A stretch of 64,000 nucleotides of DNA from Bacteroidetes bacterium UBA7674. GTDB taxonomy: Bacteria; Bacteroidota; Bacteroidia; Chitinophagales; Chitinophagaceae. The position numbers and the translations under genes were made by a program. The notes under the pieces are model-generated. The model was not told the DNA's origin. It searched no databases and saw nothing but the letters and a program-made list of their open reading frames with translations. Shown here in pieces: positions 17,791-26,630 of this stretch. How positions within the stretch are numbered: position 1 is the first letter of the stretch; each line of letters begins with the position of its first letter. The stretch is from positions 1-64,000 of the forward strand of contig DLHG01000002.1 of NCBI GenBank assembly GCA_002483105.1, read 5' to 3'.

Positions 17791-19137
17791 CTAATAAAAG
17801 ATAAAGTAGAAGAAGAGTGTAAGTATTATTGAGAACAGAACATTTATAATGGCTCCTACCCGCATCATTTCCTTTTGTGGTATAAAGCCTGTTGCAAATA
17901 CCAGTGCATTTGGTGGTGTGCCCACCGGCAGCATAAAGCCATAAGAAGCCGCAATGGTAGCGGGTAGTACCAGTAGTGCCGGATTTACCTTAAGCTCTAC
18001 TGCTAATGTATAAACTATAGGGAGGAATAGGGCGGCACTAGCTGTATTACTCATGAACTCTGTAAATAAAATACTGGTAAGTACAATGATCCATATAAAG
18101 GCGAGCAATGGCATAGCGGTCGCAAACAGTGATATCTGCTGTGCCAGTAGAGCTCCGAGTCCACTTTTTTCCAGTATCATGGCAAGGGTAAGTCCACCCC
18201 CGAAAAGCAAAAGTATATTCCACTGTACGGATTTTATCACATCCTCCCAATGCAGCACCTGTGTGATCACAATCAGGAAAATCGCGATTACCGCCACAAA
18301 CGAGCTGAAGCCTTCGCCTATTCCCAGCCAGGGACTCAGTACGCCCTCCATCAGCCATAGCAGTATTGTTAGCAGAAATATAGCGGTCAATATTTTATTA
18401 GGCTTTGGGGGAGCAGCAACATCAATAACCTGTTCTACGCTCAGTTTTTTGTCGGGCTTGAAGTGCCATGTCAAGAGACCGATCATTAGCGGAAAAGTGA
18501 GAAGAAACATAGGTATCCCGTACTTCAGCCATTCAAAGAATGTAATGCCGAGCAAGGCTGCACCGATGGCATTTGGCGGACTGCTTACCATTGTAACTAT
18601 ACCACCAATATTGGCTGAATAGGCTATACCCAGCAACAGGAATTTTGCTTCGGCACTGGCAGTATCTTTTTTTACCAAAGCCAGCATTCCCAATGCTAAT
18701 GGAAGCATCATTACCGTGGAGGATGTATTACTGATCCAGAAGGCCAGTAATGATGTGGAGAGCATCATTAGTATAGACGACCGGTAAAAATTTCCTTTTG
18801 AAAGTTTGATGAGTTTTTGAGCAAGCAATTTGTCAATAGAATGGCTTGTTAGTGCTGCAGCCAGTACAAATCCACCCATGAACAGGAATATTATAGGGTG
18901 GCCAAACTGGCTGAATGCTTCTTTAGGATGGACAAGTTTTAGTAAGGAGGCGATGACCGGGATCATTATGCCTGTGAGTGCCAACGGAATTGCTTCGGTC
19001 ATCCACAGTATAGCTACCAGCATGAATAATGCAAAAGCTTGCTGAGCCTGTTGATCTTTAAATATCGGGTAGAGAAGTAAAAAGACAAATATCAATACGC
19101 TGATACTCAGCACAGGGATATTGATACTTTTCTTCAT
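17791..19137 (-). CDS. DASS-family sodium:anion symporter (SLC13-type)
   Basis: 448 residues with about a dozen hydrophobic membrane segments. The divalent anion:Na+ symporter family is indicated by ILWMTEAIPLALTGIMIPV at the N-terminus, two SNT motifs at the tips of re-entrant hairpins (WISNTSSTVMMLP around 136 and FMSNTASAALFLP near 370), and the matching MVSSPPNAIG and VGTPPNALVFATG segments. These bind sodium and a dicarboxylate or sulfate-type anion. Which anion it carries cannot be read from the sequence. No regulator or metabolic gene is adjacent. Confidence 0.88.
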   Translation of the reverse strand: MKKSINIPVLSISVLIFVFLLLYPIFKDQQAQQAFALFMLVAILWMTEAIPLALTGIMIPVIASLLKLVHPKEAFSQFGHPIIFLFMGGFVLAAALTSHSIDKLLAQKLIKLSKGNFYRSSILMMLSTSLLAFWISNTSSTVMMLPLALGMLALVKKDTASAEAKFLLLGIAYSANIGGIVTMVSSPPNAIGAALLGITFFEWLKYGIPMFLLTFPLMIGLLTWHFKPDKKLSVEQVIDVAAPPKPNKILTAIFLLTILLWLMEGVLSPWLGIGEGFSSFVAVIAIFLIVITQVLHWEDVIKSVQWNILLLFGGGLTLAMILEKSGLGALLAQQISLFATAMPLLAFIWIIVLTSILFTEFMSNTASAALFLPIVYTLAVELKVNPALLVLPATIAASYGFMLPVGTPPNALVFATGFIPQKEMMRVGAIINVLFSIILTLFFYFIFY

Positions 19138-19297
19138 TAATGTAATGTAGGCAAAGTTTCTGAGCCAATGTTGGGGCGAAATGAGGCCATTGATGATTGA
19201 CCTACGAATTATATAACTTATTTACTGAATCGTGTAAGATATCCTGATATAAAAAATCCCAATTTTACACTAGAGTATCACACCTCAATCTACAGTT

Positions 19298-19609
19298 ATG
19301 GATGTCAACAGAGAATTCACTTTCCAGGGGAAATTATATGGTTGTAACGCATTTATAGATCACTCAATAGACCCCTGTTTTGTATTTGTAGAGTTTACGG
19401 ACCCGGAACTTATAGGGAAATTTGGTGTGGAAGTAACTATAAAAACTGATTTTGAAAAATTACTTCCTTTTGGTGGCTGTGAGCCGGAATTAATTGAGTT
19501 AAGGCAGGCGATCTTTGATACGCTGCAAGTACACCCGGAATTTATACATGCTAAGCTAAAAGTGGAAGCGCTAAAGCTAATAGGTTTGTTTAATGAGGCG
19601 AATGCATGA
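19298..19609 (+). CDS. Small hypothetical protein
   Basis: 103 residues, acidic, with no signal peptide or membrane segment. The first half is beta-like (FTFQGKLYGCNAFIDHS, CFVFVEFTDPELIGKFGVEV) and the second half helical (ELIELRQAIFDTLQ, KLKVEALKLIGLF). It follows the divergent DASS gene with about 160 bp between starts. I do not recognise a family. Composition and codon use look like the surrounding genes, so it is probably real. Confidence 0.6.
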   Translation: MDVNREFTFQGKLYGCNAFIDHSIDPCFVFVEFTDPELIGKFGVEVTIKTDFEKLLPFGGCEPELIELRQAIFDTLQVHPEFIHAKLKVEALKLIGLFNEANA

Positions 19610-20000
19610 GGAATAGGAACTCCATATAAAGATAGAGGTATTCTGACCTGGATTTTTTAAATCACGTTAATACTGATTTGAAAAGCTAGTAGTTAGCATG
19701 TATTTTCCTCATGTGTCAAGCGTTATTCCTATAACTGACATATCTAAACACCTAATTGTTAAAAAATATCGTTTTTCTACAAATGCTAATAATAAAAACT
19801 TCTCATCATTAGAAAAACAAGCTCATCAACTGGACTGTATTGCCTATCACTTGTTCTTCTGCTTTTTAACGATGCTCCAAATATTTATTTTTTTTATTGG
19901 CTAGTGAAATCTTGTTTTGATCTCTTAAACCATTCATAATCTGTTAATTAACAGTTATTAATAAAGGTATAAGCAAAATCTATTTTATAGCTTTACGCTA
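19610..20000. other. AT-rich intergenic region before the YfiR operon
   Basis: 391 bp, notably AT-rich, upstream of the yfiR-like gene. It contains a 68-codon open frame at 19698-19904 that I do not believe is coding (no family, odd composition). The operon promoter is probably here, but I could not settle on one. Confidence 0.45.
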
Positions 20001-20546
20001 TTGAGAAATATCTATCGATATAGTATTTATAAAGGCGCAAAATATTATATATGCTTATTCCTTGTGCTTGCTGCATTCTACGGCAAAGCAGCTGACCTGA
20101 ACAATTATAAAGTTCATGCGAATATTATTTATCGTTTTACAAAATATATAGATTGGCCAGACAATACCCAAAGTGGTGAATTTGTAATTGGTATAGTTGG
20201 CGAATCTCCATTGTTCCTTGAATTGTCTGCTCTTACAAGAGGCAAGAAAGTTGGTAATCAACAGATAGTTGTAAAATATTTTTCACCCGATGCGTCGTCT
20301 TATAATGCACACATCCTATTTGTTTCTGAGAGCCAAAGTGGCAGTTTAAAAAAAATAGCAGGTGTCACACAAGAACATCCGACATTAATTGTATCAGAAA
20401 GGAATAATCTGATAAATAAAGGGTCGTGCATTAACCTGATAGTGATTGGTGAGCAATTAAAGCTGGAATTTGGTAAGAGTAATATCGAAAGAAGAAACTT
20501 AAAAGTAGCTTCCGAACTATTGAAATTGGGAGCTGTCGTTAATTAA
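20001..20546 (+). CDS. YfiR family (DUF4154) periplasmic protein
   Basis: 181 residues. A TTG start is chosen because the frame has no ATG between the upstream stop and the signal peptide (YYICLFLVLAAFYGKAA). The mature part matches YfiR/DUF4154: VHANIIYRFTKYIDWPDN, FVIGIVGESPLF, LTRGKKVGNQQIVVKYF, AHILFVSESQSG, LIVSERNNLINKGSCINLI and KLEFGKSNIERRNLKVAS. In Pseudomonas, YfiR holds the diguanylate cyclase YfiN (TpbB) inactive in the periplasm. Here no GGDEF gene is present; 23 bp downstream begins a TonB receptor, followed by a histidine kinase and response regulator. It may therefore gate the kinase's periplasmic domain. Confidence 0.85.
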   Translation: MRNIYRYSIYKGAKYYICLFLVLAAFYGKAADLNNYKVHANIIYRFTKYIDWPDNTQSGEFVIGIVGESPLFLELSALTRGKKVGNQQIVVKYFSPDASSYNAHILFVSESQSGSLKKIAGVTQEHPTLIVSERNNLINKGSCINLIVIGEQLKLEFGKSNIERRNLKVASELLKLGAVVN

Positions 20547-20569
20547 TAGCAACAAACAAAAAACAAACA

Positions 20570-22837
20570 ATGAATAAATTCTTACCCAGTATCCTGGTGT
20601 TTATCCTTATGTGTATATGTAAGATATCGTCCGGACAATCGGATTCATTATTAAAAGACATGAGTCTGGAAGACCTATTGAATGTTAAGGTTACGACTGC
20701 CAGCAGGACATTGCAAGAGCAGAACCTGGCACCGGCAAAAGTAACTGTGATCACCAAAGATCAAATAAAGATGCGCAATTACCAGTCGCTTCTGGATCTT
20801 ATTAATGATCTTCCGGGATTTAAAATCGATGATAAAATATATTCAGGTCAGAGGAATAGTGTTACCATACGTGGTATACAAGGTCAGCAGAATTTTTTTA
20901 TACTACTGGATGGTATTAAAATTTCCTCACCTACTAATGAAGCACTGCCTATAATGGAAAATTACCCTCTGCACCTTGCAGAGCAGGTGGAGATCGTATA
21001 CGGGCCGGCATCAGCATTGTATGGTGCTGATGCAGTGAGTGGGGTGATCAATATCATTACAAAAGGACTCCCCTCAACTAATAAGATCGTTGTTGATGCT
21101 TCGGCAACGGGAGGAATGTATGGGTATATAAACAGTACACTATATATCGCGAAAAAATTTTCAGACAGGTCAGGTTTTGTTCTGTCAGGACAATACTCCC
21201 AGGACCAACAGCCGGATCTGAGCAAACTATATAGCAACGATACACTGCTGAGTGTGGCACACTATAGTACCGGTACCTTCAATACAATCTTCGGCCCTAT
21301 GACTCCGAAGACTCCTTTCTCATCAAAATATGAAGCGCCTACAAAGGCTTACAATGTATATGGAGCGTATAAGATAGATAATGCAACTATTTCTTTTTTT
21401 ACGAATTACACGAAAATACCCAATAGCTGGAGCAATAATACGCACAATGCTGTATACGACAAGGATGTCTATATGGCACAAAGCGTATCGGGAGTTGCGG
21501 CATCTCTCAAAAGGACCTTCAATAAAGTTACATCGGGCAGTATGCTAACCGGCACGTACTATAACTTAAGACCGGAGTCGAACTACAGGAATCTATATAC
21601 GGGAATGGAACCGGCATATAAATACGCTATGAGCTTGTCTGTAAAGGCCGAACAGCAGTTTGATTATGCTCCTTCTGATAAATTAAACATGACACTGGGA
21701 TTTAACCATGAGCGTTTTAACACGATTCCCCAAAGCGCTGATCTGATAGCACCGGTGAATACCCAAACGAATATTGAAGGTACTTACATGGGGACAACCA
21801 GTTATTACAGACCAGGGGGCATACCTGCACAATTCTATCATGTTATCTACCAAAATACGGGGGCCTTCCTTCAGGCCCAATATTCGCCAAGTAAGAAAAT
21901 AAATTTTACGCTAGGTGCGCGATATGACTATAATTCCCGGTATAAAGAAACGTTTAATCCAAGATTTGGTGTAGTATACAACGCGAGTTCACGTACTACA
22001 TTTAAAGCCCTTTACGGTTCAGCATTTATGGCTCCCCCACCTTCTACCGCCTATGTAACATATGGGTCATTTGAAACTCAGGACTCAGGAAAAACATACT
22101 CTTCAACTTTTTTACACCTTCCTAACCCGGGTTTGCGACCGTTGAGGTCCCAAAATTTTGAAGTCAGTGTAAGACAGTATCTCACCGACAATCTTGTACT
22201 AACGGTGGATGGGTATTATACACTGCTTAGATCGCTATTTGCTTTTGCAGATGATAATGCAACCACCCAACTATACAATAATATGTTCCAGGGGATACCG
22301 GTAGGATATGTAGAGGTGTTTGTAAATGAAGGAAGGCAGCGGAATTACGGTGGTACTTTCCAGTTAAACCTCCAGCATTCCTTTGGAAGTATATTGCTTA
22401 ATACATATGCCTCGGCGAGTTATACAGAAGGTAGACGGTATGGAGCAACCAATGGTGCCGTGGGAAATTATGAAACCGAAATTGCTTTCATTTCGCCTTT
22501 TATGGCAAGAATAGGCACAGATGTAAGGATGGGTAAATTTACCATTTCTCCGAGGGCGACAATCATAGGCAGGCAAAACTTGCCGGGGATCAAAGATACA
22601 ATCGGTTCTTTGGTGAGGCTGCAGACGATACCAGGATATGTGTTGCTGAATGTTGCGTTAAGATACAATATTGGTAAAAAGCTCTCCGCCTTCGCTAATG
22701 TATCAAATGCATTGGATCAGCGCTACAGAGCTGTAAGCTACAATATGGACCTCAACAAAACCACTACGGATTTACTTCATGGGCAACCACAAGATCCTTT
22801 GAGGGTGACTTTGGGGCTCAACCTATCATTGAATTAA
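20570..22837 (+). CDS. TonB-dependent receptor in the YfiR/kinase operon
   Basis: 755 residues. After a signal peptide (about 1-22) comes the short motif DMSLEDLLNVKVTTASR typical of small-plug receptors, the plug (VTVITKDQIKMRN, VTIRGIQGQQNFFILLDGI, VEIVYGPASALYGADAVSG), then the barrel (SISPRATIIGRQ-type strands) ending VTLGLNLSLN. Unlike the receptors at 7113 and 45879, it lacks the carboxypeptidase-regulatory domain. It lies 23 bp after yfiR-like and 19 bp before the kinase, so the four genes form one operon. It may act as the outer-membrane sensor or channel of the signalling unit. Confidence 0.88.
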   Translation: MNKFLPSILVFILMCICKISSGQSDSLLKDMSLEDLLNVKVTTASRTLQEQNLAPAKVTVITKDQIKMRNYQSLLDLINDLPGFKIDDKIYSGQRNSVTIRGIQGQQNFFILLDGIKISSPTNEALPIMENYPLHLAEQVEIVYGPASALYGADAVSGVINIITKGLPSTNKIVVDASATGGMYGYINSTLYIAKKFSDRSGFVLSGQYSQDQQPDLSKLYSNDTLLSVAHYSTGTFNTIFGPMTPKTPFSSKYEAPTKAYNVYGAYKIDNATISFFTNYTKIPNSWSNNTHNAVYDKDVYMAQSVSGVAASLKRTFNKVTSGSMLTGTYYNLRPESNYRNLYTGMEPAYKYAMSLSVKAEQQFDYAPSDKLNMTLGFNHERFNTIPQSADLIAPVNTQTNIEGTYMGTTSYYRPGGIPAQFYHVIYQNTGAFLQAQYSPSKKINFTLGARYDYNSRYKETFNPRFGVVYNASSRTTFKALYGSAFMAPPPSTAYVTYGSFETQDSGKTYSSTFLHLPNPGLRPLRSQNFEVSVRQYLTDNLVLTVDGYYTLLRSLFAFADDNATTQLYNNMFQGIPVGYVEVFVNEGRQRNYGGTFQLNLQHSFGSILLNTYASASYTEGRRYGATNGAVGNYETEIAFISPFMARIGTDVRMGKFTISPRATIIGRQNLPGIKDTIGSLVRLQTIPGYVLLNVALRYNIGKKLSAFANVSNALDQRYRAVSYNMDLNKTTTDLLHGQPQDPLRVTLGLNLSLN

Positions 22838-22856
22838 CAACAAAGCTTGCTACCTT

Positions 22857-24524
22857 ATGAATTTGAGTATCCAAAAGAAAATTTGGGCAGGTTTTTCGGC
22901 ATTGGTCATAGTGTTTTTAATAAATGGCGTACTAACTATTGTAACCGAAAACAATATCCAAAATATATCCCGTCAAATATCGACAAGTGTGGAGCCGACT
23001 GAAGAGTTGCTCGAAGATTTCAAGGCAGAAGTTATTGAGTCTAAAATGTATGCAACAAACTGGGTGTTCCTGAGATATAATGATGATGATAAAAAGGCTC
23101 TGAAATATTTGCATAACCAAAAATATCCTAAGCTAAAATCGCAATTAAAAGCGCTGTTTCCAATAGTTGAAAATGATACGATCATTAACTCCTTAAATAC
23201 AGCATTCATGGAATTTGAAGCGCTAATAATTATAGAGCAGAATGTTATGGCACAGCTGGCACAGTTTGAGGATTATGACGATCCTATAAAGAAAATGTTG
23301 GCGGAACAGGAAATTGAAGATCAGGTTATACCAAGAACAAATATGATACTTAATATGCTTGATAGAGCTAATAGTATTGCGGACAATATTAAAAGGGAGC
23401 ATTACTTAAATCGTGAAAAACATACTGAAGAATTGCGTTTTTACATACTATTATTGACGGCTTCCGCAATTGGGTTAGGTATTATTTTGTCCGTTTACTT
23501 TAGCCGAATTATAACCATGCCCATTGACAAGATGCAGGTAATAATCAGTAACCTGGGAAAGGGTATCATCAATAAGGTAGATCATAAGAAGACCAATGAT
23601 GAAATAGGAAAAATGATAGAGTCGGTCAATAACCTGGCGAGTAAATTACAAGATACAGCACTGTTTGCAGAGGCAATAGGTCATAGGGATTATACAACAG
23701 CATTTCATCCTTTAAGTGACGAGGATAAACTAGGTAAAGCCCTGGTAGCAATGCGTGATAACATCAAATCCGGTGAAGAGAGCCTGATGGCTGCCAACTC
23801 AGAGTTGAAAAAATCAAATAGCGAACTGGATAAGTTTGTGTACAGTGTCTCCCATGATCTTAGAGCGCCATTATCATCTATGCTTGGAATTATCTCATTG
23901 ATAGAGGCGGAAAATACTGATGAAAATATCGCGGGAGATGTTCAGTTAGTAAAGCGAAACATAAAGAAACTTGATGGGTTTATCAGTGATATTTTAGATT
24001 ATTCCCGAAACGCACGGATGGAAATTGTAGCTCACGATATAGATTTTGAGTTGGCGATAAAAGACGTCACCGGCAATCTTAAATATATGGCTTCGATGGA
24101 TGGGAGTATGAAAATTGAAACAAATGTTGAAAAGAATGTGCCTTTTTATTCGGATGTAACACGTGTAAATGTTATTTTAAATAATCTTGTTTCTAACGCT
24201 ATCAGATATAGTAAGCCAGATGGAGGTTCCCCACTTGTATCCATAAATATAACTGTCAACGAATCTGAAGCCATAATAATTATTAAGGACAATGGCATAG
24301 GTATAAGCCATGAAAACCTCGATAAAGTATTTGTGATGTTTTACAGGATCTCAAAAAAGTCTGTCGGTTCCGGCCTGGGTTTGTATATTGTAAAGGAAAC
24401 TGTGGAAAAGCTTAAAGGAAATATTTATTTGGAGTCAGAACTCAATGAAGGGACAACATTTACCGTGAAACTTCCCAATCTTTCTAAAGAATTTTTATCA
24501 CCTCAAAATGAATTGTATGTATAA
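22857..24524 (+). CDS. Sensor histidine kinase with periplasmic helical sensor domain
   Basis: 555 residues. TM1 is about 11-30; a mostly helical, charged periplasmic region spans about 31-194; TM2 is about 195-217; a HAMP-type linker follows to about 270. The coiled coil EELMAANSEL-like (306-325) leads to HisKA with VSHDLRAPLSSMLG, phosphoacceptor His333. HATPase_c has the N box LNNLVSNAIRYS (about 441), G1 DNGIGI (478) and G2 GSGLGLYI (504). The layout is that of YfiN, with the GGDEF output replaced by a kinase. It overlaps the response regulator's start, so translation is coupled. Confidence 0.9.
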   Translation: MNLSIQKKIWAGFSALVIVFLINGVLTIVTENNIQNISRQISTSVEPTEELLEDFKAEVIESKMYATNWVFLRYNDDDKKALKYLHNQKYPKLKSQLKALFPIVENDTIINSLNTAFMEFEALIIIEQNVMAQLAQFEDYDDPIKKMLAEQEIEDQVIPRTNMILNMLDRANSIADNIKREHYLNREKHTEELRFYILLLTASAIGLGIILSVYFSRIITMPIDKMQVIISNLGKGIINKVDHKKTNDEIGKMIESVNNLASKLQDTALFAEAIGHRDYTTAFHPLSDEDKLGKALVAMRDNIKSGEESLMAANSELKKSNSELDKFVYSVSHDLRAPLSSMLGIISLIEAENTDENIAGDVQLVKRNIKKLDGFISDILDYSRNARMEIVAHDIDFELAIKDVTGNLKYMASMDGSMKIETNVEKNVPFYSDVTRVNVILNNLVSNAIRYSKPDGGSPLVSINITVNESEAIIIIKDNGIGISHENLDKVFVMFYRISKKSVGSGLGLYIVKETVEKLKGNIYLESELNEGTTFTVKLPNLSKEFLSPQNELYV

Positions 24525-24912
24525 GAAGGTAATGGTTATTGATGACAACGATATGGACCTGTATGTATCAAAGAGAGTTATAGAAAAAGGAGCATTTGCG
24601 GAGGAAGTTATGCTGATGGAGTCTGCTAAAGAGGCTATAGCATATTTTGAGGAAAATGCCTCTGATCCGGAACGACTACCCAGCCTGATCTTTTTGGATA
24701 TTAACATGCCTGAGATGAATGGGTTTGAATTTCTTGAGGCTTATAATAATCTGCCTGAGACTGTAAAACAAAATTGCATCATTCTGATGTTAACTACTTC
24801 AGTGCATAATGAGGACAAGGATAAAGCAGACAGAAATCCTTACGTTCGTAATTTTTTAAATAAACCGTTGAGTATCGACAAGCTGAAATCGCTTGATGAC
24901 TTTTTACCCTAG
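24508..24912 (+). CDS. Single-domain response regulator
   Basis: 134 residues, a receiver domain only. Acidic pocket Asp12/Asp13 (VMVIDDNDMDL), phosphoacceptor Asp64 in LIFLDINMPEMNG, Thr96/97 in LMLTTS, and Lys119 in FLNKP are all present. There is no DNA-binding or enzymatic output domain, so it must act by protein interaction, as a phosphate relay or an allosteric regulator. It overlaps the kinase stop by 17 bp (ATG 24508) or 8 bp if the second ATG at 24517 is used. It is the last gene of the yfiR-like/receptor/kinase operon. Confidence 0.9.
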   Translation: MNCMYKKVMVIDDNDMDLYVSKRVIEKGAFAEEVMLMESAKEAIAYFEENASDPERLPSLIFLDINMPEMNGFEFLEAYNNLPETVKQNCIILMLTTSVHNEDKDKADRNPYVRNFLNKPLSIDKLKSLDDFLP

Positions 24913-25032
24913 TGATATTGTAATAAGATTGTTTTTAGAGGGACTTTATGCCTCAATGAACTTTGTGGTACCCGAACGAATTTCTATTAACAATGGAGCG
25001 TGTGGCATAAGCGAGAACACATTAAAAAAAAC

Positions 25033-25059
25033 AAAAAGCCACTTAATAAGAGTGGCTTT
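25033..25059 (-). terminator. Terminator oriented for a minus-strand tRNA-like relic
   Basis: AAAGCCACT (25035-25043) pairs with AGTGGCTTT (25051-25059) around a 7-nt loop; read on the minus strand it runs into a long T tract. It closely resembles the terminator beside tRNA-Gln at 61701-61729. It can also stop read-through from the response regulator on the plus strand. Confidence 0.75.
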
Positions 25060-25093
25060 ACCTTTGGTAGCGTCGGCCGGCATAAGCTCGAAC
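25060..25093 (-). pseudogene. Possible tRNA 3'-end relic
   Basis: Directly next to the terminator, the 11 bp ACCTTTGGTAG are identical to the bases covering the CCA end and discriminator of tRNA-Gln at 61730-61740, in the same orientation. The following bases keep a CGgCCgGcAT...CTCGAAC pattern like a tRNA T-arm read in reverse, but the T-stem does not pair and no acceptor partner or anticodon arm is present upstream. I read it as a decayed tRNA or an att-like fragment. Chance resemblance is possible for the inner part, less so for the terminator plus 11-bp match. Confidence 0.4.
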
Positions 25094-25250
25094 TTTTTTA
25101 GATGACACAGTTAAGTTTTTCGATACTTGATGAATGCCCTTTGATCAGCACAGGCAACCTATATTATCTGTATTAAGAAATTGTTAGCTAGCCATCACAC
25201 GAGAAATACGGAGTTAGGAATTTTTAACTTGTAGCCCTCATAGCTACATT

Positions 25251-26483
25251 ATGGATCGTTTCGTTGGTTTGATAGGTATAGTTCTTATCCTGGTTATTGC
25301 CTTCCTGTTTTCAAATAATAAGCGACGAATTAACCTGCGACTTGTATTCAGTGGATTGGGTCTGCAACTGTTTATCGCTATAATGGTATTGAAAGTGCCT
25401 ATGGTCACCGGCTTCTTCCAGTTCCTGGGTAGGGGGATGCAGAAGATCGAAGGGTTTGCCAGGGAAGGTGCGTCCTTCGTGTATGGAGGTATTGCCGCGG
25501 TAACACCAGGTGGTGCCGTGGTAAACTATGCTTTGCCAGGGCCATTTGTATTCGCTTTTAATATTACTGCCACTATTATTATAGTATGTGTGCTTGTAGC
25601 GATGTTCTACCATCTGGGTATTATGCAGAAGGTTATTTCTGTGATTGCCGGGGGAATGAATGTGATAATGAGGGTAAGCGGCGCAGAAGCGCTGAGCAAT
25701 GTTGCCAGTGCCTTTGTTGGGCAGGTGGAGGCGCAGGTAATGATACGGCCTTATATCCCGACAATGACCAGGAGTGAATTACTAGCTTCAATGAGCGGAA
25801 GCCTTGCCTGTATTGCCGGAGGCGTATTAATAGTGTATGCAAATATGGGAGCTTTACCGGAGCATCTTATTGCTGCCAGCCTGATGGCGGCACCTGGCGC
25901 ATTGGTTATATCTAAGATCGTATTCCCGGAGACGGAGGAGTCTGCTACTATGGGAAAGGTGAAGTTGGAAGTGAAAAAAGAACATGTTAATCTTATAGAT
26001 GCTATCAGTCATGGCGCCATTGACGGATTTAAGATATCTATGAATATGCTGGCGATACTGATTGGTTTTATTGCATTGATAGCATTTGTAAACTATATAC
26101 TTGGATATATCTATCCAGGTTTTACACTTGATATGCTTTTTAGTTACGTATTTCGCCCTATGGCGTGGAGTATGGGTGTGCCAACAGAGGACGTGAAGAA
26201 TGCGGCTACACTTTTGGGACAGAAACTGACCATTAATGAATTTATCGCTTTCAGGAACATGACAGGCGGTATTGTGCCAATCGTGTCAACGAAAGGACTG
26301 ACCATAGTAACGATCGCGATCTGCGGATTTGCGAATTTCGCCAGTATTGGAATGCAGATAGGGGGCATAGGTGCTCTGGCTCCTGAGCGGAGAGCTGATT
26401 TGGCCAGACTTGGACTAAGGGCTTTACTTTGCGGGACACTGGCCTCTTATCTTTCTGCTTCTATTGCGGGAATATTAATTTAA
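25251..26483 (+). CDS. NupC/CNT family concentrative nucleoside transporter
   Basis: 410 residues, many membrane segments, no signal peptide. CNT family motifs: NLRLVFSGLGLQLFIAIMVL, FVFAFNITATIIIVCV, MNVIMRVSGAEALSNVASAF, VGQVEAQVMIRPYI (the QxEA-type nucleoside-binding hairpin), TRSELLASMSGSLACIAGGV, and NEFIAFRNMTGG near the C-terminus. The family takes up nucleosides with Na+ or H+. It lies alone, but interestingly within 20 kb of the secreted nuclease locus, whose products would be nucleotides and nucleosides. Confidence 0.92.
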   Translation: MDRFVGLIGIVLILVIAFLFSNNKRRINLRLVFSGLGLQLFIAIMVLKVPMVTGFFQFLGRGMQKIEGFAREGASFVYGGIAAVTPGGAVVNYALPGPFVFAFNITATIIIVCVLVAMFYHLGIMQKVISVIAGGMNVIMRVSGAEALSNVASAFVGQVEAQVMIRPYIPTMTRSELLASMSGSLACIAGGVLIVYANMGALPEHLIAASLMAAPGALVISKIVFPETEESATMGKVKLEVKKEHVNLIDAISHGAIDGFKISMNMLAILIGFIALIAFVNYILGYIYPGFTLDMLFSYVFRPMAWSMGVPTEDVKNAATLLGQKLTINEFIAFRNMTGGIVPIVSTKGLTIVTIAICGFANFASIGMQIGGIGALAPERRADLARLGLRALLCGTLASYLSASIAGILI

Positions 26484-26592
26484 AGTTTTTAAGACATCGT
26501 TGGTGATAATGTTGCGATAACATTCGTTTGCGGACGGGTGAAAATTAAATGAAAGCATAATCCACTTATCATCAATAGATAACTCTCAATGA

Positions 26593-26630
26593 TGACATTT
26601 GCGCCAAATTACTGAGGCGATGAAATGTCA
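26593..26630 (+). promoter_or_regulatory. Hairpin enclosing the start codon of the next gene
   Basis: TGACATTT (26593-26600) pairs with AAATGTCA (26623-26630), and CGCC (26602-26605) pairs with GGCG (26616-26619), with a 10-nt loop. The ATG at 26620-26622 lies in the internal loop opposite a single G. Such a structure would hide the start codon and the leader from the ribosome. The pairing is seen directly; a regulatory role is inferred. Confidence 0.5.

Noticed and set aside
19698..19904. Open frame of 68 codons on the plus strand
   Set aside because: No recognisable domain, Phe/Ile-rich composition from AT-rich DNA, and no leader. Not reported as a gene.
25060..25140. Functional tRNA on the minus strand
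   Set aside because: The T-stem does not pair, and no matching acceptor strand or anticodon arm can be found within 80 bp.
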